Assembly: GCF_004005475.1 (NCBI RefSeq)
Contig: NZ_RZTZ01000003.1
Coordinates: 248,001 to 312,000 of the forward strand
DNA: 64,000 nt
Reading direction: 5' to 3'
From: Niallia taxi
GTDB taxonomy: Bacteria; Bacillota; Bacilli; Bacillales; Cytobacillaceae
Shown: positions 27,140 through 35,895 of the stretch, piece after piece
Layout of the letters: each line of letters opens with the position of its first letter
Position numbering within the stretch: the stretch's first letter is position 1
The notes under the pieces: model-generated
Databases searched by the model: none
Told to the model about the DNA's origin: nothing
Seen by the model: the letters and a program-made list of their open reading frames with translations, nothing else
Translations under genes and position numbers: made by a program

Positions 27140-28339
27140 TTAATTACCCCATTCTTCTTTGTTTGATTTTTTCTCTAGTATTAAACTCCAGCCAGTCAAC
27201 AGCACTGCTGCTGTGACCATTATTCCGCCAACCCAGGCTGTGTGAATCAGTCCTAAGGAGTTGGTAACAACACCGCCTAAATAGGAGCCTATTGCAATGC
27301 CTGCATTAAAGGCAGCAATATTAATAGCTGATGCCACATCAACAGCTCCAGGTACATACCGTTCTGCGAGCATGACGACATATACTTGCAAGCCAGGAAC
27401 ATTCATGAACGCCAGCAGTCCCATTAACACTATCATTGCAAGGCCTGCCCCTTTATATGGCAAGGCAAAGATAAGCAGGAATAAGATAACAGCTTGGATC
27501 ATGAACATATAAAATAAGGCTGTAAGCGGCTTTTTATTGGAAAGCCTTCCTCCAATCATATTTCCTGCTGCGATGGCTGCACCATACAGCAGCAGGATTC
27601 CCGCTACAGTACCTTCTTTAAAGCCAGTGACTTCATGGAGAAGTGGAGATAAATACGTAAAGACGACAAATGTTCCTCCATAGCCTAATGCCGTGATTAT
27701 GAACAGCAGCAGCAATCTGCCATTCGTCACCAATCGAAGCTGATCCTTAAAAGTAGCCGGCTTCGCCTGAGATAAATTTTTAGGAACAAGAATGCTGTTG
27801 GCGATAAATGCAATGACACCAACAACCACAATAGCAAAAAATGCTAGCCTCCAGCCAAATTGCTGGCCAATAAATGTTCCAATTGGAACTCCTGTAATAG
27901 TTGCTACTGTTAGTCCTGTGAACATGATGGAAATAGCACTTGCTCTTTTATCCTTGCTGACAAGGTCTGCTGCAATGGTTGAACCAATTGACATGAATAT
28001 TCCATGTGCTAATGCAGAGATAATTCTTGCAGTCAGCAGAACAGTTAAGCTTCCTGCGGTTGCTGCGATGCTGTTTCCAATAATAAACACAATCATTATC
28101 CATAATAATAATGTCTTTCTTGAAATGCTTGATGTTATTGATGTTAAAACAGGTGCTCCAACTGTCACACCTAGCGCATAGATGGAAACTGTCAATCCTG
28201 CTGCGGTTATACTGACGTGCAGATCCTTGGAAATAAGCGGCAAAAGACCAACACTAATAAATTCTGTTGTACCTATAGCGAAAGCACTAACTGCCAATGC
28301 AAGCAAGGCATACATGCTGCTATTTTTTTGATTGCTCAT
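27140..28339 (-). CDS. ytbD: MFS efflux transporter (YtbD-like, DHA1 type)
   Basis: A 399-residue major facilitator with 12 predicted helices. Its N-terminus (SAFAIGTTEFISVGLLPLI) and the GFMSIG/ALAHGIFMSIG segment place it with AraJ/YdhP/YtbD-type drug:proton antiporters. Substrate unknown. It leads an operon with the aldo/keto reductase and is divergent from an HxlR-type regulator, as in B. subtilis ytbDE/ytcD. Palindromic elements in the 212-bp divergent gap are likely operators. Confidence 0.87.
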   Translation of the reverse strand: MSNQKNSSMYALLALAVSAFAIGTTEFISVGLLPLISKDLHVSITAAGLTVSIYALGVTVGAPVLTSITSSISRKTLLLWIMIVFIIGNSIAATAGSLTVLLTARIISALAHGIFMSIGSTIAADLVSKDKRASAISIMFTGLTVATITGVPIGTFIGQQFGWRLAFFAIVVVGVIAFIANSILVPKNLSQAKPATFKDQLRLVTNGRLLLLFIITALGYGGTFVVFTYLSPLLHEVTGFKEGTVAGILLLYGAAIAAGNMIGGRLSNKKPLTALFYMFMIQAVILFLLIFALPYKGAGLAMIVLMGLLAFMNVPGLQVYVVMLAERYVPGAVDVASAINIAAFNAGIAIGSYLGGVVTNSLGLIHTAWVGGIMVTAAVLLTGWSLILEKKSNKEEWGN

Positions 28340-28451
28340 ATGTCCTCCTTCTTGATGCTTCTTATATGTTATCCACTAGTGGAATTGAATTGTTTATCAG
28401 CTTGCTTTTCGACCGGCAAATGTTATTATGAATCATATCGTTTTCTTTGAG

Positions 28452-28513
28452 AAGTACGTACTTTTTTGTAATATAGGAACCAAAAAGTTATATAGGTACT
28501 TTTTAGTGCCTAT
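28452..28513. promoter_or_regulatory. Palindromes in the ytbD-ytcD divergent region
   Basis: A perfect 12-bp palindrome AAGTACGTACTT lies at 28452-28463, and an inverted repeat ATAGGTAC-N6-GTGCCTAT lies at 28492-28513, with another half element (ATAGGAAC) at about 28472. Likely binding sites for the HxlR-type regulator encoded at 28552. Confidence 0.5.
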
Positions 28514-28551
28514 CAAAATATAGTTAATTTTTTTCTTTAGGAGGAAATAGG

Positions 28552-28914
28552 ATGGAAAAGAAAAAATATAATATTTCTGTCGAAGCAACACTTGAGGTTA
28601 TTGGCGGCAAGTGGAAATGTGTGATTTTATGCCATCTGACACATGGGAAAAAGCGGACAAGTGAGCTGAAGCGTTTAATGCCAAATATCACGCAAAAGAT
28701 GTTGACACAGCAGCTTCGTGAATTAGAGGATGACGGTATTATCAACCGCATAATTTATCAGCAAATCCCCCCAAAAGTAGAGTATGAGCTAAGTGAATAT
28801 GGAGAAAGCTTGCAAAGCATCCTTGATGCATTATGCAATTGGGGTGAAAGACATATTACGAAGGTATATGGTGACAAGACACTGATGCTTGAGGACAGCA
28901 TTTTAAATAAATAA
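28552..28914 (+). CDS. ytcD: HxlR-family transcriptional regulator (YtcD-like)
   Basis: A 120-residue winged-helix regulator. The HxlR signature is clear: GGKWKCVILCHLTHGKKRTSEL, then LMPNITQKMLTQQLRELEDDGI and the wing VEYELSEYGESL. Regulators of this family often respond to reactive aldehydes or quinones, which fits the divergent aldo/keto reductase and efflux pump. Family members of the redox type use one N-terminal cysteine; a cysteine is present in KWKCVILC. ATG 28552 follows AGGAGG. Confidence 0.9.
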   Translation: MEKKKYNISVEATLEVIGGKWKCVILCHLTHGKKRTSELKRLMPNITQKMLTQQLRELEDDGIINRIIYQQIPPKVEYELSEYGESLQSILDALCNWGERHITKVYGDKTLMLEDSILNK

Positions 28915-28921
28915 CAAGCAC

Positions 28922-28958
28922 AAAAAAGAGCACCGAAAAAAATTCGGTGCTCTTTTTT
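28922..28958. terminator. Bidirectional terminator between ytcD and ctpB
   Basis: A perfect 16-bp stem AAAAAAGAGCACCGAA (28922-28937) with 28943-28958, T-runs on both strands, between convergent genes. Confidence 0.92.
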
Positions 28959-28959
28959 G

Positions 28960-30372
28960 TTAATTAACAATATAATGTAAAGCTGTTTGAAGCTGGATGT
29001 CATTTTCATCTTTTTGCATTTCTTCTCTGACAACTTGCTGCATTTTTTCGGCTGTATTTGAGTCAATTGCGCCTGTTTCCGGTAGGTTATTACTACCTTG
29101 AAATGCCTTTACAGCAATTTCCGTTTGACTGCTATAATAGCCATCCTGCCTGTCTGTTCGATAGCCGATACTTGTTAAGATTTCCTGTGCATATTTAACC
29201 TGTTCATTATTCATTTCTCGTTTTAACGTATTCTCTATCTGAAGTGGATGCGTGTTATACAGGGCTGTTTTTTCGACCTCCAGGTTTGGCTCAACTCCTT
29301 GTTTATGAATCCAATTACCATCAGGTGTTAGCCATTTGAATAAAGTCAGCTTAATCTTACTGCCATCCTCCATCGGAACTGCTTGCTGTACCGTACCTTT
29401 TCCAAATGTCTTTTCGCCAATCAAGGTATAGTTTTCCGCTTCCTTCAAAGCTCCGGCCATAATTTCTGATGCACTGGCACTTCCATTATCGACAAGCACG
29501 ACTACTGGATAATCCTTCTTTTGCTTTAAATCAGAGTAAAATTGCTCTGTTTTTCCGTTGCGATGCTCAATTTGTACGTAAGGCTTATCTGAAGTTACAA
29601 ACTCTTCTAAAATAGCATTAACACTTGTCAGCAAGCCACCAGGATTTCCTCTGACATCTAATATTAAGCCGGCAATCCCTTCCTGCTCCTGTGCAGCTAA
29701 CGCCTTATGAAATTCAGAAGCCGTATCCTCTGAGAAGGAGGTAATCTCAATATAGCCTATATTTTCTCCACCTTCTCTTTTAATGGAAGAATGGACCGTA
29801 ATTTGTGGTACCTCATCACGGACGACAGCAATTTGCAGTGGTTTCTCCAACCCTTGGCGCACAATCTCTAATTTTACCTTCGTTCCTTTTTCCCCCCTTA
29901 TTGTTTGTGTCACATCGTACAAATCAGAGCCTTCCACGCTTTCGCCATCTACCTTCACAATTTCATCATTTGCTTTAATGCCAGCCTTTTCTGCAGGTGA
30001 GTTCTTTATAGGAGAAACAATAATCACTTTACCATCCTCTGCACTTATCTCTGCACCAATCCCTTCAAAGGAGGAATCAAGCGCCTGTTCAAACTGCTTC
30101 GCACTATCCTTGTCCATATAAACAGAATAAGGGTCCTCTAAAGTAGAAAGCATGCCTTTTATTGCTCCCTCCTCCAATTTATCCCTATCTACCTTTTCGA
30201 CATAATTATTTAGTATAAGGTCATATGCCTTACCAACCTTTGATAAGACTGTTTCACTGCTGTTAGCGGCTGTTTCTGAATGTTCTCCCCATTTATTCAT
30301 TCCAATATAGGTGCCGCCAGCTCCGACTATAAGCGAGCCTGTCATGCAAATCACCAGCAATTTTCGATTCAT
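28960..30372 (-). CDS. ctpB: Carboxy-terminal processing protease CtpB (S41 family)
   Basis: A 470-residue exported serine protease. It has an N-terminal membrane anchor (about 4-24), a PDZ domain (about 100-170), the S41 protease domain with catalytic S300 (in GSASASE) and K325 (in FGKGTVQ), and a C-terminal peptidoglycan-binding domain (about 385-450). In B. subtilis CtpB cleaves SpoIVFA to set off SigK activation in sporulation, so its presence fits a spore former. There it lies beside ftsEX; here a metal-resistance pair and a catalase gene have come between. Confidence 0.93.
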   Translation of the reverse strand: MNRKLLVICMTGSLIVGAGGTYIGMNKWGEHSETAANSSETVLSKVGKAYDLILNNYVEKVDRDKLEEGAIKGMLSTLEDPYSVYMDKDSAKQFEQALDSSFEGIGAEISAEDGKVIIVSPIKNSPAEKAGIKANDEIVKVDGESVEGSDLYDVTQTIRGEKGTKVKLEIVRQGLEKPLQIAVVRDEVPQITVHSSIKREGGENIGYIEITSFSEDTASEFHKALAAQEQEGIAGLILDVRGNPGGLLTSVNAILEEFVTSDKPYVQIEHRNGKTEQFYSDLKQKKDYPVVVLVDNGSASASEIMAGALKEAENYTLIGEKTFGKGTVQQAVPMEDGSKIKLTLFKWLTPDGNWIHKQGVEPNLEVEKTALYNTHPLQIENTLKREMNNEQVKYAQEILTSIGYRTDRQDGYYSSQTEIAVKAFQGSNNLPETGAIDSNTAEKMQQVVREEMQKDENDIQLQTALHYIVN

Positions 30373-30550
30373 CTAAGATCGTCCCTTCCTTCTTCATCAT
30401 GCCTGTCTTCTTCATGAGAAGTGCCTACTCATTTATATGCGGCCAAAGGACAAGTTATGATGACAGCTTTTCGGCATACCTTAAGTAAAATGAACCAATT
30501 TCCACTTAGTTGAATAACCTATACAGACTTATAAGGGAGGTATGCCTACA

Positions 30551-31378
30551 ATGTTCTATCATATTAAGGAATTAGCCTATCAAGCCAAGCCAGAAAGACC
30601 AGACCCAATTATGGCGAGAAGGCTTCAGGAATTAATTGGCGGCCAATTTGGTGAAATGTCAGTCATGAATCAATATTTATTTCAAGCATGGGGAACTAGA
30701 GGGCATGCTAAATATAGAGATTTACTGTTAGATACGGGAACAGAAGAAATTGGACATATCGAGCTGTTATCTACAATGGTTGCCCGCCTTTTAGACGATG
30801 CTCCTGTTACGGAGTTGGATACTGCTGCGGCTACTAACCCTGCTTTAGCAGCAATAATTGGTGGAATGGACCCTCAGCATGCCATTGTCTCAGGGTTGTC
30901 TGCTACACCTAAAGACAGTAATGGAGTGCCTTGGAGCGGCGGCTATATTATAGCTGGTGGTAATTTGCTTGCAGATATGCGTTCAAACCTTCATGCAGAA
31001 TCACAAGGCAGATTGCAGGCTGTAAGAATCTACGAACAAACGGATGACAGAGGAATTAAAGATATGCTTTCGTACCTTATCGCACGGGACACAATGCACC
31101 AAAACCAGTGGCTTGCTGCCATCTATGAGCTAGAGCAGCAAGAAGGCGTTGTTGTTCCAAATACATTTCCAAAGGAACTGGAAAAAAGAGATGTTTCTTA
31201 CTTGTTCTTGAACCATTCGATGGGAGACGAAAGCAGCAAAGGAAGATGGGCATCTGGACAAAGCATGGATGGCATGGGCACATTCCAATATGTAAAGGAT
31301 GTACCGCCATTTGGGCCTGCCCCAAAACTGAAGCCCGCTCCACCTGCAGTTCATACTACACCTCCAAATGTAATGTAA
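30551..31378 (+). CDS. Manganese (non-heme) catalase
   Basis: A 275-residue dimanganese catalase of the ferritin-like fold, close in length to B. subtilis YdbD. Metal ligands are in QFGEMSVMNQYLFQ (Glu), TEEIGHIELL (Glu, His), NLHAESQGR and RDTMHQNQWL (Glu, His). It breaks down hydrogen peroxide in the cytoplasm or on the spore coat. The first in-frame ATG (30542) touches the AGGGAGG site; the ATG at 30551 has normal spacing and starts MFYHIKEL as family members do. It is divergent from ctpB and has its own terminator. No PerR box was recognised. Confidence 0.92.
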   Translation: MFYHIKELAYQAKPERPDPIMARRLQELIGGQFGEMSVMNQYLFQAWGTRGHAKYRDLLLDTGTEEIGHIELLSTMVARLLDDAPVTELDTAAATNPALAAIIGGMDPQHAIVSGLSATPKDSNGVPWSGGYIIAGGNLLADMRSNLHAESQGRLQAVRIYEQTDDRGIKDMLSYLIARDTMHQNQWLAAIYELEQQEGVVVPNTFPKELEKRDVSYLFLNHSMGDESSKGRWASGQSMDGMGTFQYVKDVPPFGPAPKLKPAPPAVHTTPPNVM

Positions 31379-31388
31379 AATCCACACA

Positions 31389-31419
31389 AAAACCCGCTGC
31401 CCTTTTAGCAGCGGGTTTA
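31389..31419. terminator. Terminator between Mn-catalase and cadA
   Basis: Stem AAACCCGCTGC (31390-31400) with GCAGCGGGTTT (31408-31418), serving convergent genes. Confidence 0.85.
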
Positions 31420-31420
31420 A

Positions 31421-33610
31421 TCATTGTATATCTTTATTATTAAGAACTCTCATTGCATTAAGGACAGCAATTAATGTGACACCGACATCAGAGAATACCG
31501 CTTCCCACATTGTTGCAATCCCAAAGGCTCCTAGCAGGAGAAATATTGCCTTTACGCCTAATGCAAACACTATGTTTTGCCAAACAATTCTTCTTGTTTT
31601 TTTGGCAATTAATATTGCTGTGGCAATCTTGGAAGGCTCATCTGTCATGATGACAATATCTGCTGCTTCAATAGCAGCATCTGATCCTAGTCCTCCCATC
31701 GCCATTCCTACATCTGCCCTTGCAAGTACAGGAGTGTCATTAATTCCGTCTCCCACAAATAAAATCTTTTCTTTAGCATGCTTTTTTGCGTCTAGCTTTT
31801 CGATTTGCTCGACCTTATCCTGAGGAAGCAGCTCTGCATAGACTTCATCAATATCCAGTGACTTAGCAACACTCCTTCCAACTGCTGCTGCATCACCTGT
31901 GAGCATGACTGTCTTTTTAATACCCGCTTTCTTTAAAGCTGTAATTGCTTGTGCTGCATCGTCCTTTAATTGATCGGAGATAATAAGAGAGCCGATAAAT
32001 TCAGTGTTTACTGCTACATAGACAATAGTTCCCGTCTCTTCCCTTACGGTAAAATCTATTTCTTCTTTCACCATCAGCTTGTGATTACCTGCTAAAACTT
32101 TTGCTCCACCTACAATAGCAGATATACCATGACCAGGAATTTCTTCATACTCATTTACATCCGCTTCTGATACTTTCCCTTCATAAGCCTTTCTAATTGA
32201 TTCTGCAATAGGATGGTTGGAATGAACCTCTGCTAACGCAGCATTTTTCAGCACATCTCGGTCTGCATATCCATTTGCAGGGTGAACGGCAACTACTTCA
32301 AATACACCCTTTGTAAGTGTTCCAGTCTTATCAAACACTGCATATTTAACACTATTTAATGCTTCTAAATAATTGCTTCCCTTAACAAGGATTCCTGCCT
32401 TTGAAGCTGCTCCAATTCCTCCAAAAAATCCAAGGGGGATGGAAACGACTAAAGCACACGGACAAGAAATAACCAAAAAGATTAGTGCTCGGTAAAGCCA
32501 ATCAGAGAATGTCGCACCTTCTAAAAGCAGTGGCGGAACAGCTGCTAAAAGTACCGCAATAATCACAACAACCGGAGTATAATAACGAGCGAACTTTGTG
32601 ATAAAGTTTTCTGTCGGCGCTTTTCTGCTGCTGGCATTTTGAACAAGCTCCAAGATGCGAGCAACAGTGGACTGACCGAATTCCTTTGTTACCTTAACAG
32701 TAAGAACACCATTTTTATTAATACATCCACTTAATATATCGTTTCCTGCTTCTACATCTCTTGGCATAGATTCACCTGTCAACGCAGAGGTATCAACACT
32801 TGACTTGCCTTCAAGCACAATCCCATCTAACGGGACCTTTTCACCAGGCTTGATGACAATTATATCCCCAATTACAACGTCCTCAGGTGACATTTTTTCA
32901 AGGCCTTGCCCCTTTTGCACATTAGCATAATCAGGTCGGATATCCATCAGGCTGCTGATAGACTTGCGTGAACGATTAACAGCAGCGCCTTGAAACAGCT
33001 CTCCGACTTGATAAAACAACATTACTGCAACACCTTCTGGATACTCTGAGATAGCAAATGCGCCTATTGTGGCAATTGCCATAAGAAAATGTTCATCAAA
33101 TACTTGGCCGCGAACAATATTCGTGAATGCCCTCCAAACAATGTCTCCACCGATAATCAAGTAAGCAACAAGAAATACAGATAATTCAGCAATACCATCT
33201 AATGGAAGAAAAAGGCCAGCTCCAGCTATAATTGTCCCTATAACAAGCCTAAAGATCATCCTTTTCATATTCTCATTTCCATGCTCATGAGAATGTCCAT
33301 GTTCATGAGCGTGGCTATGATGATGGTGATGATGATGTGCATGATTATTCGCTTTTTTAGTTCCACCTGCTGCCTTTTCTCTTAATTTAACATGTGGTTC
33401 TAATCGTCTAATCGTTTTTTCTGTTTTTGCAACAATTGCTTCTGCTTCTTGACTGAACTCCATAGACAATGTTTGTGTCGCAAAATTGACCTGACAGGCA
33501 TCCACTCCTTCAATGGAAGAAACACCTCGCTCAATTTTCATTGCGCAATTAGCACAGTCTAACCCTTCTAAAATAAAATCCTTTTTTTGCAGCTCTCTTC
33601 CCTTCTCCAT
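31421..33610 (-). CDS. cadA: Zinc/cadmium-transporting P1B-type ATPase with a His-rich linker
   Basis: A 729-residue heavy-metal efflux pump. An N-terminal HMA domain carries GLDCANC (C19, C22). A linker at about 92-115 holds a run of eight His and further His-Ser/Glu-His pairs. Eight helices include the SCPCALVV metal site (about residue 384), followed by the DKTGTLT phosphorylation site (about 427) and the GDGINDTP hinge. CPC plus the His-rich linker point to Zn2+/Cd2+ rather than Cu+. Start ATG 33610 follows AGGGGAT. The CzrA-type sensor gene lies 200 bp upstream in the same direction, with a matching operator in the gap. Confidence 0.93.
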   Translation of the reverse strand: MEKGRELQKKDFILEGLDCANCAMKIERGVSSIEGVDACQVNFATQTLSMEFSQEAEAIVAKTEKTIRRLEPHVKLREKAAGGTKKANNHAHHHHHHHSHAHEHGHSHEHGNENMKRMIFRLVIGTIIAGAGLFLPLDGIAELSVFLVAYLIIGGDIVWRAFTNIVRGQVFDEHFLMAIATIGAFAISEYPEGVAVMLFYQVGELFQGAAVNRSRKSISSLMDIRPDYANVQKGQGLEKMSPEDVVIGDIIVIKPGEKVPLDGIVLEGKSSVDTSALTGESMPRDVEAGNDILSGCINKNGVLTVKVTKEFGQSTVARILELVQNASSRKAPTENFITKFARYYTPVVVIIAVLLAAVPPLLLEGATFSDWLYRALIFLVISCPCALVVSIPLGFFGGIGAASKAGILVKGSNYLEALNSVKYAVFDKTGTLTKGVFEVVAVHPANGYADRDVLKNAALAEVHSNHPIAESIRKAYEGKVSEADVNEYEEIPGHGISAIVGGAKVLAGNHKLMVKEEIDFTVREETGTIVYVAVNTEFIGSLIISDQLKDDAAQAITALKKAGIKKTVMLTGDAAAVGRSVAKSLDIDEVYAELLPQDKVEQIEKLDAKKHAKEKILFVGDGINDTPVLARADVGMAMGGLGSDAAIEAADIVIMTDEPSKIATAILIAKKTRRIVWQNIVFALGVKAIFLLLGAFGIATMWEAVFSDVGVTLIAVLNAMRVLNNKDIQ

Positions 33611-33690
33611 GGTTATCCCCTCTTTCGTAAAGCCTTAATGAAAGTATTTTAAGTGGTTTTATCTATTTTACTTATTTGTATACAAATTAT

Positions 33691-33712
33691 TATATGAACA
33701 ACTACTCATATA
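33691..33712 (-). promoter_or_regulatory. CzrA/SmtB-type operator upstream of cadA
   Basis: An inverted repeat TATATGA-N8-TCATATA, extended to the right by TTCATAT, resembles ArsR/SmtB-family operators (ATATGAA...TTCATAT). A separate perfect 14-bp palindrome ATTTGTATACAAAT lies at 33674-33687. Both are between the sensor gene and cadA. Confidence 0.55.
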
Positions 33713-33768
33713 TTCATATTATATGTAAGCAGGCTTTAAAGTGTCAATGTAATTTCCAATATGGGTAT

Positions 33769-33801
33769 AAAAAAAGCAACCGCAAAAAAAGCGGCTGCTT
33801 T
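33769..33801 (-). terminator. Terminator of the ArsR-family sensor gene
   Basis: A GC-rich stem (AAAGCAGCCGC on the minus strand with GCGGTTGCTTT) and a minus-strand T-run, so the sensor and cadA are separate units. Confidence 0.8.
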
Positions 33802-33810
33802 AGCTCTTCA

Positions 33811-34161
33811 TTAGTGATGTCTAGCGTGGTCAATCATCTGCTTTAAAACGCTCATTACATGCTCATCATCACAGGAATAAATCATCGTAGTTCCCTCGCG
33901 ACGATATTTGACAAGACGAAGGTTTTTTAGAAAACGCAATTGATGTGATACGGTAGACTGCAGCATTTGAAGCCTTTCTGCAATCTCATTAACAGAATGC
34001 TGCCTTTCAGATAATACATGGAGAATTTTAATTCTCGTTGGGTCTGATAATGCTTTAAAGGTTTGAGAAACAATAAATAATGTTTCCTCATCAAGCATGG
34101 CACTGTTTCCATTTATCGGATTTAACTCGTCATTATTATGATCATTGCCGCTCATTTTCAT
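33811..34161 (-). CDS. czrA: ArsR/SmtB-family zinc-sensing repressor (CzrA-like)
   Basis: A 116-residue winged-helix metalloregulator. The helix-turn-helix reads [22 protein letters not shown]. The C-terminal helix carries the alpha5 metal site D-x-H-x10-H-x2-H (D99, H101, H112, H115), which is the Zn2+/Co2+ site of CzrA and SmtB. The N-terminal cysteine pair typical of Cd/Pb sensors of the CadC type is absent. It should release DNA when zinc is bound and so switch on cadA downstream. ATG 34161 follows a GGGG-type site. Confidence 0.9.
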   Translation of the reverse strand: MKMSGNDHNNDELNPINGNSAMLDEETLFIVSQTFKALSDPTRIKILHVLSERQHSVNEIAERLQMLQSTVSHQLRFLKNLRLVKYRREGTTMIYSCDDEHVMSVLKQMIDHARHH

Positions 34162-34289
34162 TGCTCCCCTTGTTAACTAAAACTAATGCCTCCATTATAG
34201 CATAGTTGTATCCTGTTTCATTATTTGAAGCTCTTCCTGTAAAAAAGGAAAAAGACTTGTCCACAAATGCGGACAAGTCTTTTAATCTA

Positions 34290-35717
34290 TTACAATGGAA
34301 CAATGCCAATTGGGTTAATTGCATTTGATTTTGCTTGGTTCCATTCGCCTTTATGCAATTCGAAATGAAGATGCTGTCCAGTTGAATCACCTGTATTCCC
34401 CATTGTACCGATGCGTTGTCCTTTCGAAACAACCTGGCCTGCACTTACTTTTCTGCTTCCAGATTTCATATGTGCATAAACAGTTGTATACGTCTGACCA
34501 TCAATAGAGTGAGCGATGAAAACAACTTCCCCGTAGCTGCTTGATGTATAAGAACGGATAACAACACCGTCTGCAGCCGCTACAATTGCCACATTATCAC
34601 CAGTCGCCGCTAAGTCAACTCCTGCATGGAATGTGCCCCAACGTTGGCCTAAGCCAGAAGAAAGGACTCCGTTTGCCGGTTTAGTGAAAGACCCTGACGA
34701 AACTGCCGGGCTTGAAGGTGCAGATGAAGAACTTGAACTGCTTGAACTGCTTGAACTGCTTGAACTGGAGCTGCTTGAGCTTGAACTTTTTGAGCTTGAG
34801 CTTGAGTTTGAGTTTGAACTTGAACTGCTGCTCGCTTTTGCAGCTTTAGCTTTTGCTGCTGCCTCTGCAGCTGCTGCCTCTGCCTCTTGTCTCTTTCTCT
34901 CTTCTTCTGCTGCTTTTTTCGCCGCTTCAGCCTGACGCTGCTTTTCCAACTCAATTGCTTTTTCCATTGCTACCTTTTGGTCTGCCAGAATTGCTTCTTC
35001 TTCTTCAAGAGACAGCATTTCTGCGTGAACATGATCCTCTTCTTTTTCAAGCTGAGCCATCACTTTATCTTTTTCTTTCTTTTTTGAATCTAAATCAGCT
35101 TTCATATCTTCCAAGTCACTTAGCATTGTTTCAAGGGAGCTTAGCTTTTCCTTTAACTCTGCTTTTGAATCTTCAAGGAGCTTCTTATCAGCTTCCTGCT
35201 CTTTTAAAATAGTTCGGTCTGCCTCAACAATTGTTGCGACAGCACCGATACGGTCGATTAAATCACTTATGCTTTGAGAGCCCATAAGAACGTCCATATA
35301 GCTTACTGCTCCGCCAGTTTCCTGCATTGCTCTAGCTCTGTCCTTCAGTACTTCATTTCTTTCATCAATTCTCTTTTGCGTTTCTTTAATTTGTTTTTCC
35401 AGCCTTTTCACATCAGCTTTTGTTGTTTCTATCTGACTTTTCTTCTCGGTAATGTTGACTTGAGTAGTGGAAATAGCCGTATTTAGTCTCTTCAGCTCTG
35501 CTTCCACAGATTCTTGCTCATCATGGATGCTGCTTAACTCATCGTTTTTATCGCTCTTTTTATTTACCACATCACTCTGCTTGCTTTCAATATCTTCTTT
35601 TTGTTTATTAAGATCATTTATGCTCGCAGCATATGCTGTAGAAAACGGTACTTGAGTAACTATACCACCAATGCCTAAAGTAGTAACGATTGTCCATTTA
35701 ACTATTGTATTTTTCAA
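34290..35717 (-). CDS. Exported M23 (LytM) peptidase with coiled coil and polyserine linker, FtsEX partner candidate
   Basis: A 475-residue secreted cell-wall hydrolase. The signal peptide ends near STAYAAS; two long coiled-coil regions follow (about 30-115 and 165-290), with an AMQETGGAVSYMDVLMGSQSISDLIDR segment between them as in EnvC/CwlO/PcsB-type proteins. An Ala/Lys/Glu-rich part leads to a linker with about 22 consecutive Ser (about 305-335), then the LytM domain with zinc ligands in HAGVDLA and HLHFELH. Coiled-coil M23 hydrolases next to ftsEX are usually activated by that complex; here it lies directly after ftsX. Start TTG 35717 follows GGGGAAGG. Confidence 0.9.
   Translation of the reverse strand: MKNTIVKWTIVTTLGIGGIVTQVPFSTAYAASINDLNKQKEDIESKQSDVVNKKSDKNDELSSIHDEQESVEAELKRLNTAISTTQVNITEKKSQIETTKADVKRLEKQIKETQKRIDERNEVLKDRARAMQETGGAVSYMDVLMGSQSISDLIDRIGAVATIVEADRTILKEQEADKKLLEDSKAELKEKLSSLETMLSDLEDMKADLDSKKKEKDKVMAQLEKEEDHVHAEMLSLEEEEAILADQKVAMEKAIELEKQRQAEAAKKAAEEERKRQEAEAAAAEAAAKAKAAKASSSSSSNSNSSSSSKSSSSSSSSSSSSSSSSSSSSSSAPSSPAVSSGSFTKPANGVLSSGLGQRWGTFHAGVDLAATGDNVAIVAAADGVVIRSYTSSSYGEVVFIAHSIDGQTYTTVYAHMKSGSRKVSAGQVVSKGQRIGTMGNTGDSTGQHLHFELHKGEWNQAKSNAINPIGIVPL
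34732..34830 (-). repeat. Tandem 9-bp and 6-bp repeats encoding the polyserine linker
   Basis: Four exact copies of CTTGAACTG run from 34732 to 34767, followed by further CTTGAR hexamers to about 34830. Unit lengths are multiples of three, so slippage changes linker length without shifting the frame. Confidence 0.85.
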
Positions 35718-35812
35718 GCTCTCATGCCTTCCCCTCTATTGATAGATAAGTAGATTTAACCACTACAAAACTAGTAAATTAGAACTATACCATCGAAAAT
35801 AACGCCAATTTA

Positions 35813-35838
35813 ATAGCCTGGCCCTTATCCAGGCTATT
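35813..35838 (-). terminator. Hairpin between ftsX and the M23 gene
   Basis: A 10-bp stem AATAGCCTGG/CCAGGCTATT. A second 9-bp hairpin lies at 35863-35886. Neither has a long minus-strand T-run, so they may weaken rather than stop transcription into the hydrolase gene. Confidence 0.5.
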
Positions 35839-35895
35839 AACCAACAGTATATTGTGATTATTAGGAGGAAGGGACTACTTCCTCCTGTTTTCACC

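Noticed and set aside
34142-34444. 100-codon minus frame between the M23 and arsR genes
   Set aside because: Overlaps the end of the M23 gene in another frame and passes its terminator; no site or domain.
34633-34935. Plus frame rich in Leu/Glu repeats opposite the M23 gene
   Set aside because: Its repeats are only the antisense reading of the polyserine-coding tandem repeats.
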